A stretch of 64,000 bases of DNA from Nephrocerus scutellatus (GCA_947095585.1 OX352761.1:54544432-54608431); one strand, 5' to 3'. Shown: positions 31,745-43,574, counted from the first letter of the stretch. The notes: generated from the sequence alone by a model not told the origin. A program made the numbers and translations.

Positions 31745-32720
31745 TGAACTAAAGGTACCACAATTTCAAAACTTCAGCTTCGCTGCAGTGGAAGGTACTA
31801 AACTTGTTATTAAGAGTTCGAGTCGGATCCAGAGGTGGCAGATTTAGCAGTGTATTGAGAGCATCTTTCGAGGAAGAGCACATTGCGCCCTTTATTCCCA
31901 AGCAGACGTTCATTTGCAATTTGCTTAGTGTCCTCTTAGCCATTTTAGGACAAGTTCTTTACCACCAAACAATTGCCGCATAGGTAAGAATGGGACGGAT
32001 CGTTAAGTACAACCAGTGTACGGACATGATTTACCAAATGCTCTTGTACATTGAATGAATTTAAACTGAGCTTTTGATACTCTCGATTCCAGGAGCAAAT
32101 TCCATTTCATATATTAGATTAGATAAGACATGCATCATCCGCATAGGCTTGTGTATGTATGTATAATTGACTATCTTCTTCTAGCAAAGAATCGACAACA
32201 AAATACCAAAGAAGCAGCGAAAGGACTCCCCTTTGTGGGCATCCTCTAACCACTTCGACTGTAGCTCTATCGTTCATATTCTTCCGTTTTAGGAAGCCGG
32301 CGAGAGAGCATGTAGTGAATTTATCTGGTTACGGTTGGTTCCTCCCCATGCCTTTCATTAGAGTTGCATATCGAGTCAAAGGTAACGTTGTCTAAAGCTC
32401 CCCCAATATCAATAAACACCCATAGAGTTAAGATTCCGTTCATCACATGCTCTTTTCAATCGTGAAAACAAGATCATGAAGAGCAGACTCACAGTATCTC
32501 CCACGTTGATAAGGTTGCTGATTTATGTTTAAGGGATTTCTTTTGAGTGCATTCTACATCTCAACCAAGCGTTTAGGACCTTTAAGCTCAAATGATGAAA
32601 GGTTGATTGGCGTGCAGTTTTTTACTAGTGTAACGAGGTTTTTCCCAGTCGGGGTATCCTCAGCGTGACCAGGGTTCTTATATAAGAGCGCCGTTACAAT
32701 AAATTTTTTTGTTTCAGGGA
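31745..32720 (-). pseudogene. LINE reverse transcriptase relic (R1/LOA-like)
   Basis: Minus-strand blocks run from right to left: a PINLSSFELKGPKRLVEM fingers piece (32560-32625), FIDIGGALDN with the first Asp (about 32390-32420), RGCPQRGVLSLLLWYFVVDS, QAYADDACL with the catalytic pair (about 32125-32150), and a thumb (31749-31943) with LSKLQMNVCLGIKGAM and LLNLPPLDP. Frames shift repeatedly and no other domain survives. It lies about 120 bp downstream of the host exons and in opposite orientation. Confidence 0.75.
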
Positions 32721-32829
32721 TTCAGATACTTAATGTTTATTTTGCTTAAAAATTTGGTTATTATAAAATTAGGGTTAAATACGACTTAGGTCAAAGTTTG
32801 TAAACTGCGTGTTTGTGGTGTTGTGAAAA

Positions 32830-33229
32830 AGGATACTTCGCTAGATCAGGCTCCGAGGAGTCCGTCTGTCCACTGTTCGGGCCAGTGGTAATGATACTTC
32901 TCTGATGACGTTGAGAGGGGTGTGTGCGTCCAGTATTCTGGTCGGTGATAAGGATACTTCACAGATCACGTTTGGAGGAGTCTGTGCGTCCAGTATTCTG
33001 GTCGGTGATAAGGATACTTCGCAGACCACGTCTTCAGAGGAGTCTGTGTGTCTAGTATTCTGAGCAGTGATAAGGATACTTCGCAGATCACGTTTAGAGG
33101 AATCTGTATGTCTAGTATTTTGACAACTAATAAGGATACTTCGCAGATCACGTTCAGAGGAGTCTGTATGTCTAGTTTTCTGACCAGTGATAAGGATACT
33201 CCGCAGATCACGTTCAGAGGAGTCTGTGT
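32830..33229. repeat. ~60-bp minisatellite, about seven copies
   Basis: Units are marked by GGATACTTCGCAGATCACG at 32830, 32892, 32952, 33012, 33074, 33134 and 33194; spacing is 60-62 bp. Units share GGAGTCTGTGTGTCTAGTATTCTG. Since 60 is a multiple of 3, frames stay open on both strands in places; I do not call a gene. Confidence 0.9.
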
Positions 33230-33535
33230 CGGTCTATAGTCCAGAAGGAAGAGACTATTTGTAGGATTTCTGCCTTTATTTGAAGTGGTTCAGAAATCTT
33301 AGAAAACGTGAGAAACACAAGCTTGCTTCGTTCCCTCAAGTTGTCTAGAGTCCCGTTGTGTCCGTTATTGTTATACAGTATCTTTGCTTTGTTGTCTTTG
33401 CATGTGATCTTTTGGTTGTGTATTGTTGCTGTTCCGTGCGCATATGTTTCCTATTTTGTGTTATTCGCCGAGTTGCACTTGTTTTGCATTATTTGCGTGA
33501 TATATGTTGTCGAGCCTCATGAGCATCTCAGAAGG
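33230..33535. other. Unassigned sequence between two repeat arrays
   Basis: About 300 bp with a hydrophobic plus-strand frame (33308-33565, many Leu/Phe/Val/Cys) that I cannot relate to a family. It most likely is not a gene, since it lies between two tandem arrays and overlaps the next one. Confidence 0.4.
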
Positions 33536-34020
33536 ACAAAACTTTTTGTAAAATTTTTGGAGTGAACGGGCCCCTGAGGCTTAAGAGGTGCCCATATGAT
33601 TTTTTTAAAAATTAGCCCGATTTTCACACTTTAAAATTTCAAACACATGTGTACACATTTTGTAAACATTTTTGAGTAATTGCGGCCTGAGGCTTGAGGG
33701 TTGCCCATATACATTTTTAAAAAACTAGCCCGATCTTCTTCAAATTTTAAACACATGTATATCTCCGATTGACAAAACTTTTTGTAAAATTTTTGGAGTG
33801 AACGCGCCCTGTGGCCCGAGGGTTGCCCATATTATTAATTTATAATTACTATTGAAATTTGGAAGTAAATGGGCCACCAGGTAGGGGGGCTCTCAAACAA
33901 ATTTTTTACACATGTGTATCTCCGGTGACAACAGTTTTTGTAAAAATTTTGAAGTGAATTTGAATATTAATTTTTTCAAAATTAGCCCGGCTCAAAATTT
34001 GCACACAGATGTATCTATCT
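33536..34020. repeat. Degenerate ~120-bp tandem repeats, about four copies
   Basis: Recurring phrases in the same order are TTTTTGTAAAATTTTTGGAG (near 33541, 33656, 33778, 33934), GGCCTGAGG, TTGCCCATAT, AAAATTAGCCCG and AAACACATGTGTA. Spacing varies from about 115 to 156 bp, so the array is old. Confidence 0.7.
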
Positions 34021-34160
34021 CCTGTTGGAGATAGAGTTGGTTCAAGAGTTCTACTACGGTGTTTGGGTTGCCTGTTTTCACGATGTTGGTTGTCCAAACG
34101 ATATGAAAAGAAATTCATAAATTGGTTTTGGTCATTTTAGTCATTTAACTAATCTTTGAC

Positions 34161-34420
34161 AAGACTTAGTATTTTCTCAAGATTTAGTATTTTCTCAAGA
34201 TTTGGTATTTTCTCAAGACTTAGAAGTTTCTCAAGATTGAGTATTTTCACAAGATTTAGTATTTTCTCAAGACTTAGTATTTTCCCAAGATTAAGTATTT
34301 TCACAAGATTTAGTATTTTCACAAGATTTAGTATTTTCACAAAATTTAGTATTTTCTCAAGACTTTGTATTTTCTCAAGATTTAGTATTTTCACAAGATT
34401 TAGTATTTTCTCAAGACTTA
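34161..34420. repeat. 18-bp minisatellite, about 14 copies
   Basis: The unit AAGATTTAGTATTTTCTC is repeated 14 times plus 8 bp, with scattered substitutions (C for T in TCTC/TCAC, GACTT for GATTT). It is open on both strands because 18 is a multiple of 3 (plus-strand SIF-SRF-like, minus-strand LEKILN-like peptides). Confidence 0.95.
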
Positions 34421-35141
34421 CTGACAACTTCAAGACTCTGATGCGACTCCGTGTTCTGACGGTGACTCTCAATAACGAAACCTCGGTATAGTAGCTTTTT
34501 AGCTTATTAAAGTTACTACCAAAGCTTTCTGTACTAGGGTTGTATTATCAAAGTTTAATATATTCAAGCTTTATTACTGACCTATCTTAATGCACGAAAG
34601 AGGAGTTGGAATTCATGTACGCGACCGTGACCTTCATTTGAATCATATTGCAGCGAGGTGCGAAATATGTGAGTTGAGGTGAATGGATGAAAAGTATAAA
34701 ACGTCGTATGACACAGCCGCATATGGCGTCAGTACAACGAGTCGATCGTTTGTACTGTGGAGCATACGCTGTGTCAGCATTTGATTTAATTGCTGTATTT
34801 TAATGGGTTTCGTTAAATTGTTTTGGGGTTTATTGCTCTGTGTTTAAGCAATAGCGGACATTGATTTAGAGTTATGAATGAATTCATTGTTGCAAGGTTG
34901 CAACAGTGTTGTATTGGGTTGGGAAATAGCGGATGTTATTTCAACGGATATGAATGATAGCATTGTTGCAAGATTGCAACAATGTTGTAGAACGTTGATT
35001 TAGGATTGGGAAATAGCGGATATTGGTTCAAAGAATTTAAATAATAGCTGTATTAATTTATGGGTATCGATTTATGCACATAGTTGCAGTGCTGCCACTA
35101 CGTAATAGGGTAAATGAGTTGTGAAGTGGTCACTTTACAAC
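34421..35141 (-). repeat. Probable 3' LTR region of an old env-bearing element
   Basis: After the env stop (35164-35166), the minus strand reads CTTAAGAGGGTAGG, a plausible polypurine tract, then TGTTGTAAAGTGACC, a usual LTR start at 35141. The far end is not defined. Internal repeated phrases (GCAATCTTGCAACAATG at about 34890 and 34965; TATCCGCTATTTCCCA three times) lie at 34850-35030. Confidence 0.45.
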
Positions 35142-35163
35142 ACCTACCCTCTTAAGAACGAAA

Positions 35164-35220
35164 CTAATACCTCAGATTGGTGCGACTTTCGGCTGAAGAA
35201 ATGGTAATAGGTAGTGAACG
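35164..35220 (-). pseudogene. env C-terminal end, old LTR element
   Basis: Minus-strand frame ending in SRTNLRY and TAG at 35164-35166. Across the BEL insertion (removing one copy of the 5-bp duplication) the same open frame continues at 46366-46500, giving a Pro/Ser/Thr-rich tail as in cytoplasmic ends of insect retrovirus envelopes. Confidence 0.5.
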
Positions 35221-35525
35221 TGTTTGTATTTAAAACGTGCCCCGGATGCTGTTTTTTCACACAAAATAATATAAGAACAAATTAATAACCGATTTGAATA
35301 TTACGAATGTCTTTATTTCACTATAAATACGAAAATAAAAATGTTGGTTTTGCGTGTAGGAACAAAGAAAGGAACATGACAATAAAGCGAAGTTGCTTGT
35401 AGTCGGCTGGCATTTTCGATATCCAATCGTTGCGTTCAGACGTGACAGTAGGTGATCCGGATTCACACGCGACAGTAGTTGACAGTGACGTCATTTTGTG
35501 AATATGTGTTGATGAATATCCAACA
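35221..35525 (-). repeat. BEL 2 3' LTR (305 bp)
   Basis: Begins TGTTTGTATTTAAAACGTGC and ends GAATATCCAACA on the plus strand. It matches the 5' LTR at 45340-46360 apart from the two insertions there, a replaced stretch near 35375-35415, and scattered substitutions. Confidence 0.9.
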
Positions 35526-35827
35526 TTTCGGGGCCCATGATGACTCTGGATTAATTAAATTGTCCTGGATTGGTAGAGGGTATCCTCCTTGGCTGATACA
35601 TATATATTTGAGAAAACATCAATGATAAATAATAGTTGGATTGCTAGGCATTTACTGCTTAAGCGATCCTAATAGTGGTTATACCGCCACGACTCGGTCT
35701 TTGATACATTAATTATCATTATTATTGTTTGCTATACTTGAATTCATTCTATTTTGTTCGTTCAGGTATATTTGATTAATTCGTGAATTGTGGATCTATT
35801 TGAGGGATTCACCTAAGTGTGCGTTGT

Positions 35828-36335
35828 CTAATCAATTGGTAAACGGCATATCTTAGTTATTGGTCTAAGGAGGATGCCGTTTTTTGTTCGAAGCGAAACG
35901 ACTCTTACCATATTGTCATTTCGTGGGTGTAACTCGGTTATCCGACCCATTAGCCAATTAGTAGGTAGCAACCTTTCGTCCTTTACCAATACAAGATCGT
36001 GTACTTCTAGGTTAGGTTTGGATTGTAACCACTTGGGTCGAGATTGTAGGTTATTCAAATATTCCGCACTCCATCGACGCCAAAAATTTTGTTTCATCTG
36101 CATAACCTCGCGCCATCGTTTGGAGAAATTAAACGAAGATACTTCATTTGAATCAGGTAGGTCTCTCTCTGGTAATGTCTCCGTTCAGAAAATGATTCGG
36201 CGTAATGGCGGTTAAATCGTCAGGGTCTGCAGTGGTTGCACTCAATGGCCGACTATTTAAGCATCCTTCGATCTCCGTGAGGACAGTTGCCCATTCTTCA
36301 TATGTATAGGATCCACGATCACAGACTCGTTTCAA
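35828..36335 (-). pseudogene. BEL 2 integrase C-terminal part and C-terminal pol domain
   Basis: 36153-36335 reads EIEGCLNSRPLSATTADPDD and TPNHFLNGD, the end of BEL integrase. 35828-36103 is the C-terminal domain, with WSAEYLNNLQSRPKW, LVLVKDERLLPTNWLMGRI and HPRNDNMVRVV. A frame break lies between. Noncoding sequence of about 300 bp separates it from the 3' LTR. Confidence 0.85.
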
Positions 36336-36365
36336 ATGGTACTTTACGGACTTGACTCCAGTCTC

Positions 36366-36912
36366 CTACAAGCCACCGAAATGTGGTGTAGCTGGGGGGA
36401 TAAAATGCCACTGAATTGAGCGATTAGTTAATATGGGTAGCACACTTTCCTCCATATGCTTCAACCACGATCTTTCCTGGGATTTCAGTTGATTGGTCGC
36501 ACCTACGAAGGTCGTCCCACAGTCACTGTAAATATGCGAACACATATTTCTTCTAGACAGGAACCTTTTAAGTGCTGCTAAAAAGGTTACTGTCTCCATA
36601 TCACCAACAAGCCCGATATGTATGGCTCTATTAACGAAACAAACAAAGATTACCATATATCTTTCTGGCGTTGATGATCCAAAACCTTTTGCGGATGAAA
36701 GTTAGTACCAGTTGCGTTCCACCATGTAAAGTTCTGTTATGGTATTCTAGAATTAGCAAATTGGTAAAAATTATTTTTTGGCAGTAGGATTATTGGGAAT
36801 TTCTCGTCATAAATCAGTAACGAATTTTCTAAACGACCTCTTACTCTCAGAATTTGTTGATTAGTTGCTCCGTAAATTCGATGTTGAGAACAACGACGCG
36901 CTGCTCCTTCAA
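36366..36912 (-). pseudogene. BEL 2 integrase core
   Basis: The core reads AIHIGLVGDMETVTFLAALK, then YSDCGTTFVGATNQL (second catalytic Asp) and PPATPHFGGL just before a frame break at the catalytic Glu. The zinc-binding N-terminus (36660-36912) is degraded. It joins cDNA to host DNA. Confidence 0.8.
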
Positions 36913-37533
36913 TTAATTCAAGTCCTGAATATTAAATTTTGACTGAGGCCATTCTCTTATAGACAGTTTCAAAAAAACTGGTCCGTTCCACCCCAACGTT
37001 AGATTGTTGATTTCAGCTGCAGTTAAGCCCCGTGATGCTATGTCGGCTGGATTGAGCTCAGAGCTGATGTGACGCCATTTAGTGTCGGGCATTATTTCTT
37101 GTATTCGGCTTAAACGGTTAGCTACGAATCTTTCCCAGCGCGTGGTATCTCCTTTCAACCAGTATAGGATGATTTCCGAATCTGTCCAAGCATATACTAT
37201 CGGTTTTTGTGGAAGTTGCAGAATTACATGGTCCACTAAGTCGGCTAACAAAACTGCGCCCATTAATTCGAAACGAGGTATTGATGGATCATTGATAGGG
37301 GCTACCTTTGATTTTGATGTTATCAGGTGGCAATTGAAAATCCTATTGTCAGATGAAACTCTGAGATAAATACATGTGGCGTATGCCCTTTCAGACGCAT
37401 CGGAAAATGCGTGTAGTTCGAATATCGTAGTGGTACTCGTAATCGCTACCCAACGTTGGATTTTAAGCTGCAATAAATATTTGAGGCTATTGACGTATTG
37501 ATGCCATTTTTCTCGTAAATCATTCGAGATCAC
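36913..37533 (-). pseudogene. BEL 2 RNase H and connection
   Basis: One 206-codon frame: ELHAFSDASERAYATCIYLR (catalytic Asp), ITSKSKVAPI, IPRFELMGAVLLADL, VYAWTDSEIILYWLKGD (Asp) and HISSELNPADIASRGL (closing motif). All expected RNase H motifs of BEL are present. The upstream connection region is broken at about 37540-37715. Confidence 0.85.
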
Positions 37534-37716
37534 ATCGTCTCAATCTAAGTGCTCCATCCACTAGTCTTGCATTATCAATTTCGCTGGCAGTATTACAGGC
37601 GTGATAAATCCGAGTGGGTCTTATAATCGAGCAATTGTCGACAGAACATTACGTTTCGTTGCCGCTTTATTTGTTTCGGCTTGTGCATCAAAGTCGAATT
37701 TGAATCGGAAGGTATC

Positions 37717-38669
37717 CTAAGACGGCTGCCAATAAATTCCAAGAGTTTTAATTGACTCCTCTGGTTTTACTGCTAGTGGAATCTGTACTTCACGATCTAC
37801 TTCGGGGATGCATATCAACAAATATTCGTGGTTGCTAGCCCACTTTCGAAGTTGAAATTTAGCTTCTTGAAAAATACTGATTAATTGATGCTGTAACTCT
37901 GATGCATGCTCGACCGTGTATGTTCCGGCAAAAATGTTATCGACGTACATAGAATTTAGCAGAATAGGGTAGGCCAATGGATACTTAGTTTGATAATCTT
38001 GAGCCAGCTGTTGAATGGTGCGGATGGCTAGGTACGGAGCACTTGTTGTTCCAAATGTGACCGTTTTTAGGAAGTATTCTCGAAGAGGCTCCATTGGGTG
38101 GTTTCTCCAAATCACTCGTTGGAATTGAGCATCGTCTGCATGGACCGTAATCTGTCGGAACATCTGCTTTAAATCTGCGGTGAATGCTCTAATCTCTAAT
38201 TTGTAATCACAGATGGCAAATCCTTTTGTAGTGCTGGACCTGGGTACATAATATCATTCAGAGAATTCCCGTTAGTCGTCTTTCTGGATGCATTGAACAC
38301 TATTCTCATCTTGCTCGTGGAACTTGATTGCTTAGTTACCGCGTGATGAGGGAGGTAGCAACTGGTAACCTTTTAATTGCCGTTAATTACGCTGACATTC
38401 TCATCTTCAGAGGTGCTAACCTGTTCCATCTGCCAATCTTCCAAATATTCATTGAAACATTTATGATATTCCGCATGAAACTTGGGATCTCTTATAAAAC
38501 GTCGTTCTAATTGTGTAAATTGTTGAATGGCAATATGCCGTGATTTACCAATTATAGTGTCAGGTACCAAATACTCCTTGAATGGTAAACGAACTTCATA
38601 ACGACCCGATCTTTCTCGGAAGTGAGTTTCGTTACAGAAATTCTCGCACCAAATGTCTTCAGACTTCAA
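37717..38669 (-). pseudogene. BEL 2 reverse transcriptase, catalytic YVDN
   Basis: 38373-38669 is the N-terminal part, with a VRLPFKEYLVPDTIIGKSRH block. 37717-38163 has MFRQITVHADDAQFQRVIWR, VTFGTTSAPYLAIRTIQQLA and MYVDNIFAG. The catalytic box is YVDN where BEL has YVDD, so the second Asp is Asn. The palm start (about 38165-38370) is broken. Confidence 0.85.
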
Positions 38670-38755
38670 TTGTCTTTTGGACGGTATCAGATCGATTTCC
38701 CATAGTTTTCGAATAGTGGAAACAATTTGGAACTTCGTAATTAAAGCATTAATTT

Positions 38756-39489
38756 TTACTTTACGTTCGGTTGAATGTTGATGGCCCCAAACAGAATCCC
38801 GCCAAGTTGTGTATTCTGAGCTGTTGGTAGACCTTCATCTTTCCGTAAGCCGTCGAGAATTATATCGGCATAAACTTCACTACCCAAAATTAAATCAATC
38901 TTAACGGGTTTGTAAAAATCCGGATCTGCTAGAGGTATGTTCCGAATATGCAGCCAATCCACGCCAATGCCCTGTTTTCTTGGCAGTATATTGGTGAGTT
39001 TCTGGATTAATAATGCTGAAATATTAATTTGATATTCATTAAATTTAGAGCACACCGTTAAATTCATGATTTGATTGCAAGAATCTGCTTCAATATCACC
39101 AATTCCCGTTACAGTTGTCGTCGGTCCGTCGGTAACCTCAATAATCTTGCAGCTCGGTTACTAATAAGAGACGCTTCGCTGCCTTTATCTATTAAAGTTC
39201 GAAGTTCAATCAATCGATTATTGAAAGTTTTCACGTTAATTATGGCAGTGGCTAATAAAACAGTTCTTTCATAAAATCTTGCAACGTACGATTTAACAGT
39301 CTCTAAATGCTGTATATTAGGTATTGTTGTCGCAGTAATGCCCTTGTCTATGTGTAATAGTGTGTTATGGCGTTCGCCGCATCGGCAATTGTATCGGCTT
39401 TGACAGTCGTTCACCATGTGGTTATTTGCTAAGCAGTTGGTGCAAACTTGCCGTCCTTCGATTGTAGATCGTCGTAATGTCGTAGACAT
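38756..39489 (-). pseudogene. BEL 2 zinc knuckles and protease
   Basis: 39109-39489 has CTNCLANNHMVNDCQSRYNC (knuckles), then RTLIDKGSEASLISNRAARL, the protease active site as DKGS where BEL normally has DSGS. 38756-39067 continues the protease, with DLILGSEVYADIIL and GLPTAQNTQLGGILFG. A frame break lies between the two at about 39068-39108. Confidence 0.8.
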
Positions 39490-39545
39490 TGAGAGGAATT
39501 GCGGACATTTTCGGAGAATATGAGTACCATTATAAATAAGACAAC

Positions 39546-39983
39546 TTATATTGTGTTTGCTCTTAATGTTGGTATCATCTTCTCTAGGCGAGAATAAAAC
39601 GATTTTTTTTTGTTAGCTGACCTAAAGATTTCACTATTAGCTTTCAAAATGTTTCTTACTAATTTAGGCAGTGCGTGTGCTGATTTATTTTCAGCAATGG
39701 CATCTAATGTCTTGATGCGCGTATTCAAAATAATTTGTAATTTTTCGAATTGGGGTATTTCGGTTGAGCTGCCGATGTGTTTTTCCCACAACCCAACCGT
39801 CTCAGCTGGCAATTTCTGAACGATAAAATAAAATAGGATTGGATCACAGTGCTCCAATTCCAATTTAAAATTCTTCAGAGATTGAATTGCACTTGCATTT
39901 TCCTCATTTGGTTGAGATGAAAACAAGTGCATGTGAGATTTAAACAATTCACGAGGGTTTTCGTATGGTTCACCACGTAGACT
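39546..39983 (-). pseudogene. BEL 2 gag, C-terminal part
   Basis: Capsid-like helical sequence: LFKSHMHLFSSQPNEENAS, FYFIVQKLPAETVGLWEKHI, FEKLQIILNTRIKTLDAIAE. Gag's N-terminal part is at 44685-45189; the CsRn1-like insertion lies exactly between. The two halves are in the same frame once the insert and one 4-bp duplicate are discounted. Confidence 0.85.
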
Positions 39984-40677
39984 TATGGGTATTGTGTGGA
40001 TGTATATATATATATATATATATGTAAAGGATGCGTCGTTTGGTGTCACAAGCAGATCAAATACAAAACACTCAACATTTATGTTTGATTCCAAATTGTA
40101 TGTGATACGTGTATGGGTATTTTGTATGCCCCATATGTATATATAAATTGCGCCTTGGAAGTCGCAAGCAGCCCACACACAAAACTACAAAAAGAAACGT
40201 TTTTAATTTTTAAGTAAATCAATGTTTTATTGCTTCTTTAAAGCCAATACTCCAAACAAAATATATTAACAAATAAATGTAATTATACACTGGCCAAAAA
40301 AATTATCAATCGCAAGGAGAGGAAAATAGGTACTTGGACGTCTATCTCAAGATCAGCAACAATGATTAGAAAAAACATAAATGCCGGAAGGGCGAGGCTT
40401 ATTTTTGACTTTAGTGAAGTTAGTTGTGGTTATTTTTCTTGGGAAATTGCTACTCGACATTAAGCCAGGAGCACACTGCCAAGTTGCAATTCCACAAGAA
40501 AGGCGAATGTACACCATTTCGTTTTATGTTTTTAAATGTACACCATTTCGATTTATATTTTTAAATGTACACCATTTCGATTTATGTTTTTAAATGTACA
40601 CCATTTCGACTCTGCTGGCACTATAATAATCATAAATACTTCAATTAATTTTACAAGAAACAACAATAGTCACCACA
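39984..40677 (-). repeat. CsRn1-like element, 3' LTR (694 bp)
   Basis: Shares its ends (TATGGGTATTGTGTGG...CAACAATAGTCACCACA on plus) with 44080-44684. It has about 88 bp not present in the other LTR (around 40210-40300), an expanded TA run at 40001-40022, and four 29-bp tandem units at 40507-40611. Confidence 0.9.
40507..40611. repeat. 29-bp tandem repeats in the LTR (4 units)
   Basis: GTACACCATTTCG starts units at 40509, 40538, 40567 and 40596. The same array is present in the partner LTR at 44516-44610, so it was in the element before insertion. Confidence 0.9.
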
Positions 40678-40716
40678 CATACTCACCCTCAGTGAAAACA
40701 AAAAATGAATTGTACA

Positions 40717-41807
40717 TTACTTCAAGAATCGAGCCGGGGTTCTGGAAACTCTTCCTGTGCGAGTCGATGTATGGCCCTGAAAATCGGGTGAGATTGCTTG
40801 AGGGTCCAGCTTAAAGGTAACAGATTTTTTTGATTTCACGATAGGAAGATTCCAAATGTCAGGAGAGGATGGAAGCTGGCGAGAATTACGATGATCTAAA
40901 TTCTCCTCAAAAATTTGATAACAGGGTTTTAACCAATCAATTGAAACTTTGGTGCGTTTGCCATTAACTTCAACAATAAATGACTTGTCAGACCGATCAA
41001 TTACTAGATGAGGTCCGGTATAAGGAGGTTGTAGAGACTTACGTAAAGCGTCCGTTCTGAGGAACACATGTGAACATTGGTTTAAGTTTTTGCTAATAAA
41101 AACTTTGTCAACATTATGGCTGGAAGCTGGAACTGGTTTAACTTCATTAAAATGGTTTTTCAAATCTCTAGCAAAATCCAATTGAAGAGTCTTATGAGGA
41201 TTCGGTTCAAGAAATTGGCCAGGAACTCGCAGAGAAGTGCCGAAAACGAGTTCAGCTGGAGTAGATTGAATTTCCTCACTGAAGGTAGTTCGCAGACCGA
41301 GCATAATGATTGGCAGAATTTTAGTCCAATCCGATCGGTTATGGCACATAATGGCAGACTTCATGATACGATGCCATCGTTCAATCATACCGTTACACTT
41401 CAGATTGTAACTCGTAGTTCTTTTCCTTTCGAGACATAAGAGTGTTGAAAGTTCGGAGAAGATTTGTGATTCGAATTGGGCTCCCTGATCCGTTAAAATG
41501 GATACTGGAACACCAAAACGAGCAATCCAAACTGAATATATAGCCCAGGCAACGGTGGCGGCTGTAATGTCCGGCACGGGAATCGCCTCAGCCCAACGAG
41601 TAACCTGTCGATCAGTGTAACACAGTATCGTTGATCCTCAGAAACAGGTAACGGACCAACGATGTCTAGATGAATCTCGGAGAAGCGTTCTGAAGACAAT
41701 TTATAGGAACCAAGAGGAGATTTCGTGTGTCGAGAGACTTTGGATTTTTGACAAGGAAAACAGCTCCGCGCCATGATCCTAGCATCCTTACGAATGGAAG
41801 GCCACAC
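40717..41807 (-). pseudogene. CsRn1-like integrase
   Basis: 41493-41807 has the zinc-binding end (ARSCFPCQKSKVSRH) and the first catalytic Asp (IHLDIVGPLP). 40717-41577 has PVSILTDQGAQFESQIF (second Asp), KCNGMIERWHRIMKSAI (Glu) and a C-terminal GPHLVIDRSDKSFIVEVNG then SIDWLKPCY as in CsRn1-type elements. The frames overlap with a frameshift near 41550-41600. It inserts the element cDNA. Confidence 0.85.
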
Positions 41808-42979
41808 AACACTTTTGGTTAATAACCGAACTGAAGCTTTGATACCTGGGTGAGATAGTTTGTGGAAAGAGTCGAAAACGCTTTGTCGAAAACTTCTTGG
41901 AATAAAAGGTCTTGGAGGGTCTGAAGAAGTAGTAGATGAATTTATTGGACCCGAAAGAGACCGGAAATTGTTTCAATTTTAATGATGAACTGGCAGCTAA
42001 CATTTCATTTATCCAAATTCTGTCGAAAAGCGAATACAAGAGGTTTCTGATCCGTAAATCAAACGGACCGAAAAAAAAACTAAGGGGTGACCAGGTATCA
42101 GACACAAATTGCTGTACAACAGCCCCAAGTGCAGAGTCAAAAGCATCAACCATAATAGCTAAAGGGGCCGAAATATTTGGGTGAGACAACACAGTAGCTT
42201 GACATAATTTCTCTTTGCATTTTTCAAAAGCCTCAATAGCTGGAGCAGACCAATTAATAGAAATCTTACTATTTTTCTTGTATCCCGTTCAGTAAAATTT
42301 TATCCTCGGCAGCATTTGGTATAAAACGTCTATAAAATTTTATTATGCAAAGAAAACGCTTTAACTCTTTGACATGAATAGGGCGTTCGATCATCTTAAT
42401 AACATCAATTCGCTCTTGAGAAGGTAAAATGCCTTGTGCAGTAACCGAATGCCCCAAAAAGGAAATTTTCTCAGAAGCAAAAACACATTTATCAAAGTTA
42501 ATGATTAAACTGTGTTCGGCGAATCTTTGAAAAACAATTTTTAAGTGCTCCATATGCTCTGTAAAGTTTTTTGAAGCTACCAGGACATCAACCAAGTGCA
42601 CGAAACAAAAGTTTAGTTCCAACAGAACGGAATGCATCAAACGTTGGAAAGATTGTGCCGCGTTTCGAAGTCCAAACGTCATTTTACAAAACTTAAACAG
42701 ACCAAAAGGAGTTGAGATGGCTGTTTTCGGAATATCGGAAGGTTCGATGGGAATTTGATGGTAAGCATGGACAAGGTCTAAGGTGGAAAATATAGTACAA
42801 CCCTCCAATTGGTATACAAAATCTTGAAGGTGAGGAATGGGATAACGATCTGGAGTAGTAACTCTATTGAGAGCTCGGTAGTCTCCGCAAGGTCGCCATT
42901 CACCATTCTTTTTCTTCACCAAGTGTAAAGGACTAGACCACGAACTTTTACTAGGTCTACAAATACCTAATTCCATCAT
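41788..42979 (-). pseudogene. CsRn1-like reverse transcriptase and RNase H, catalytic Asp lost
   Basis: 42269-42979 has [43 protein letters not shown] (first Asp), [16 protein letters not shown] and [14 protein letters not shown]. The last should be YLDD, so the first Asp of the pair is Val. 41788-42192 covers the RNase H start (APLAIMVDAFDSALGAVVQQ) and then loses the frame. Confidence 0.85.
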
Positions 42980-43574
42980 TTTTCAAATTCCGCCTTCGCG
43001 ATGTTGAGCTTGTCCGGAGCCAGACGACGAGTTTTGCAGGCAACCGGTGGTCTGGTAGTTTCTAGCCGTTGCGTCACATTGTGTTTAATTTCGGAAGTTC
43101 CGATTGAATTCTGCGTGACTTCTAGAAAGGCTTTAATCAAGCGTTGGATTTCAGGATGTAGTGCTGATGAATCGATATTGGAAAGAGAGGGATCCTGTGA
43201 AGTAAAAAGGCTACCAGTCGTATGCAGAGAGGTTAACGGGTCAATGAGCCTCTGTATCTGTATATCTACTAGCAACCCTGAATGTTTCAGGAAATCCGCT
43301 CCGATAATAAGTATCGAAACATCTGCCACAATAAACTCCCAACCGAATTCGCGACGAAGACCAATATTTAATTTTAGAAATTTTGAACCGAATGCCTTAA
43401 CCGGCGTACCATTGGCTGCAAGCAAATTAAAGACAGAAGTCGTGGAAGAAAATTTGCAAAGTCTTGGAGGTAAACGGAAACGTCGGCACCAGTATCAATT
43501 AAAAATTTATTTCGAGAATTAATTTCGAAAACTAAAAGACGACAAGAAGCATGACCATCAATACCTGCCGTCAC
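42976..43574 (-). pseudogene. CsRn1-like protease and RT start
   Basis: 43374-43574 reads EINSRNKFLIDTGADVSVY, the retropepsin active site. 42976-43425 continues with LNIGLRREFGWEFIVADVS and IIGADFLKHSGLLVD, then the linker to RT ending [13 protein letters not shown]. One frameshift separates them near 43400. Confidence 0.8.

Noticed and set aside
33308..33565. 85-codon hydrophobic plus-strand frame
   Set aside because: It lies between tandem arrays, overlaps one of them, and resembles nothing I know.
34156..34491. Long frames on both strands rich in SIF/SRF or LEKILN repeats
   Set aside because: They exist only because the 18-bp minisatellite is a multiple of three; being open on both strands argues against coding.
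34695..34735. TATAAAA with TCAGTA 36 bp downstream on the plus strand
   Set aside because: The spacing is long and the surrounding LTR appears to run on the minus strand, so a promoter is not supported without transcript data.
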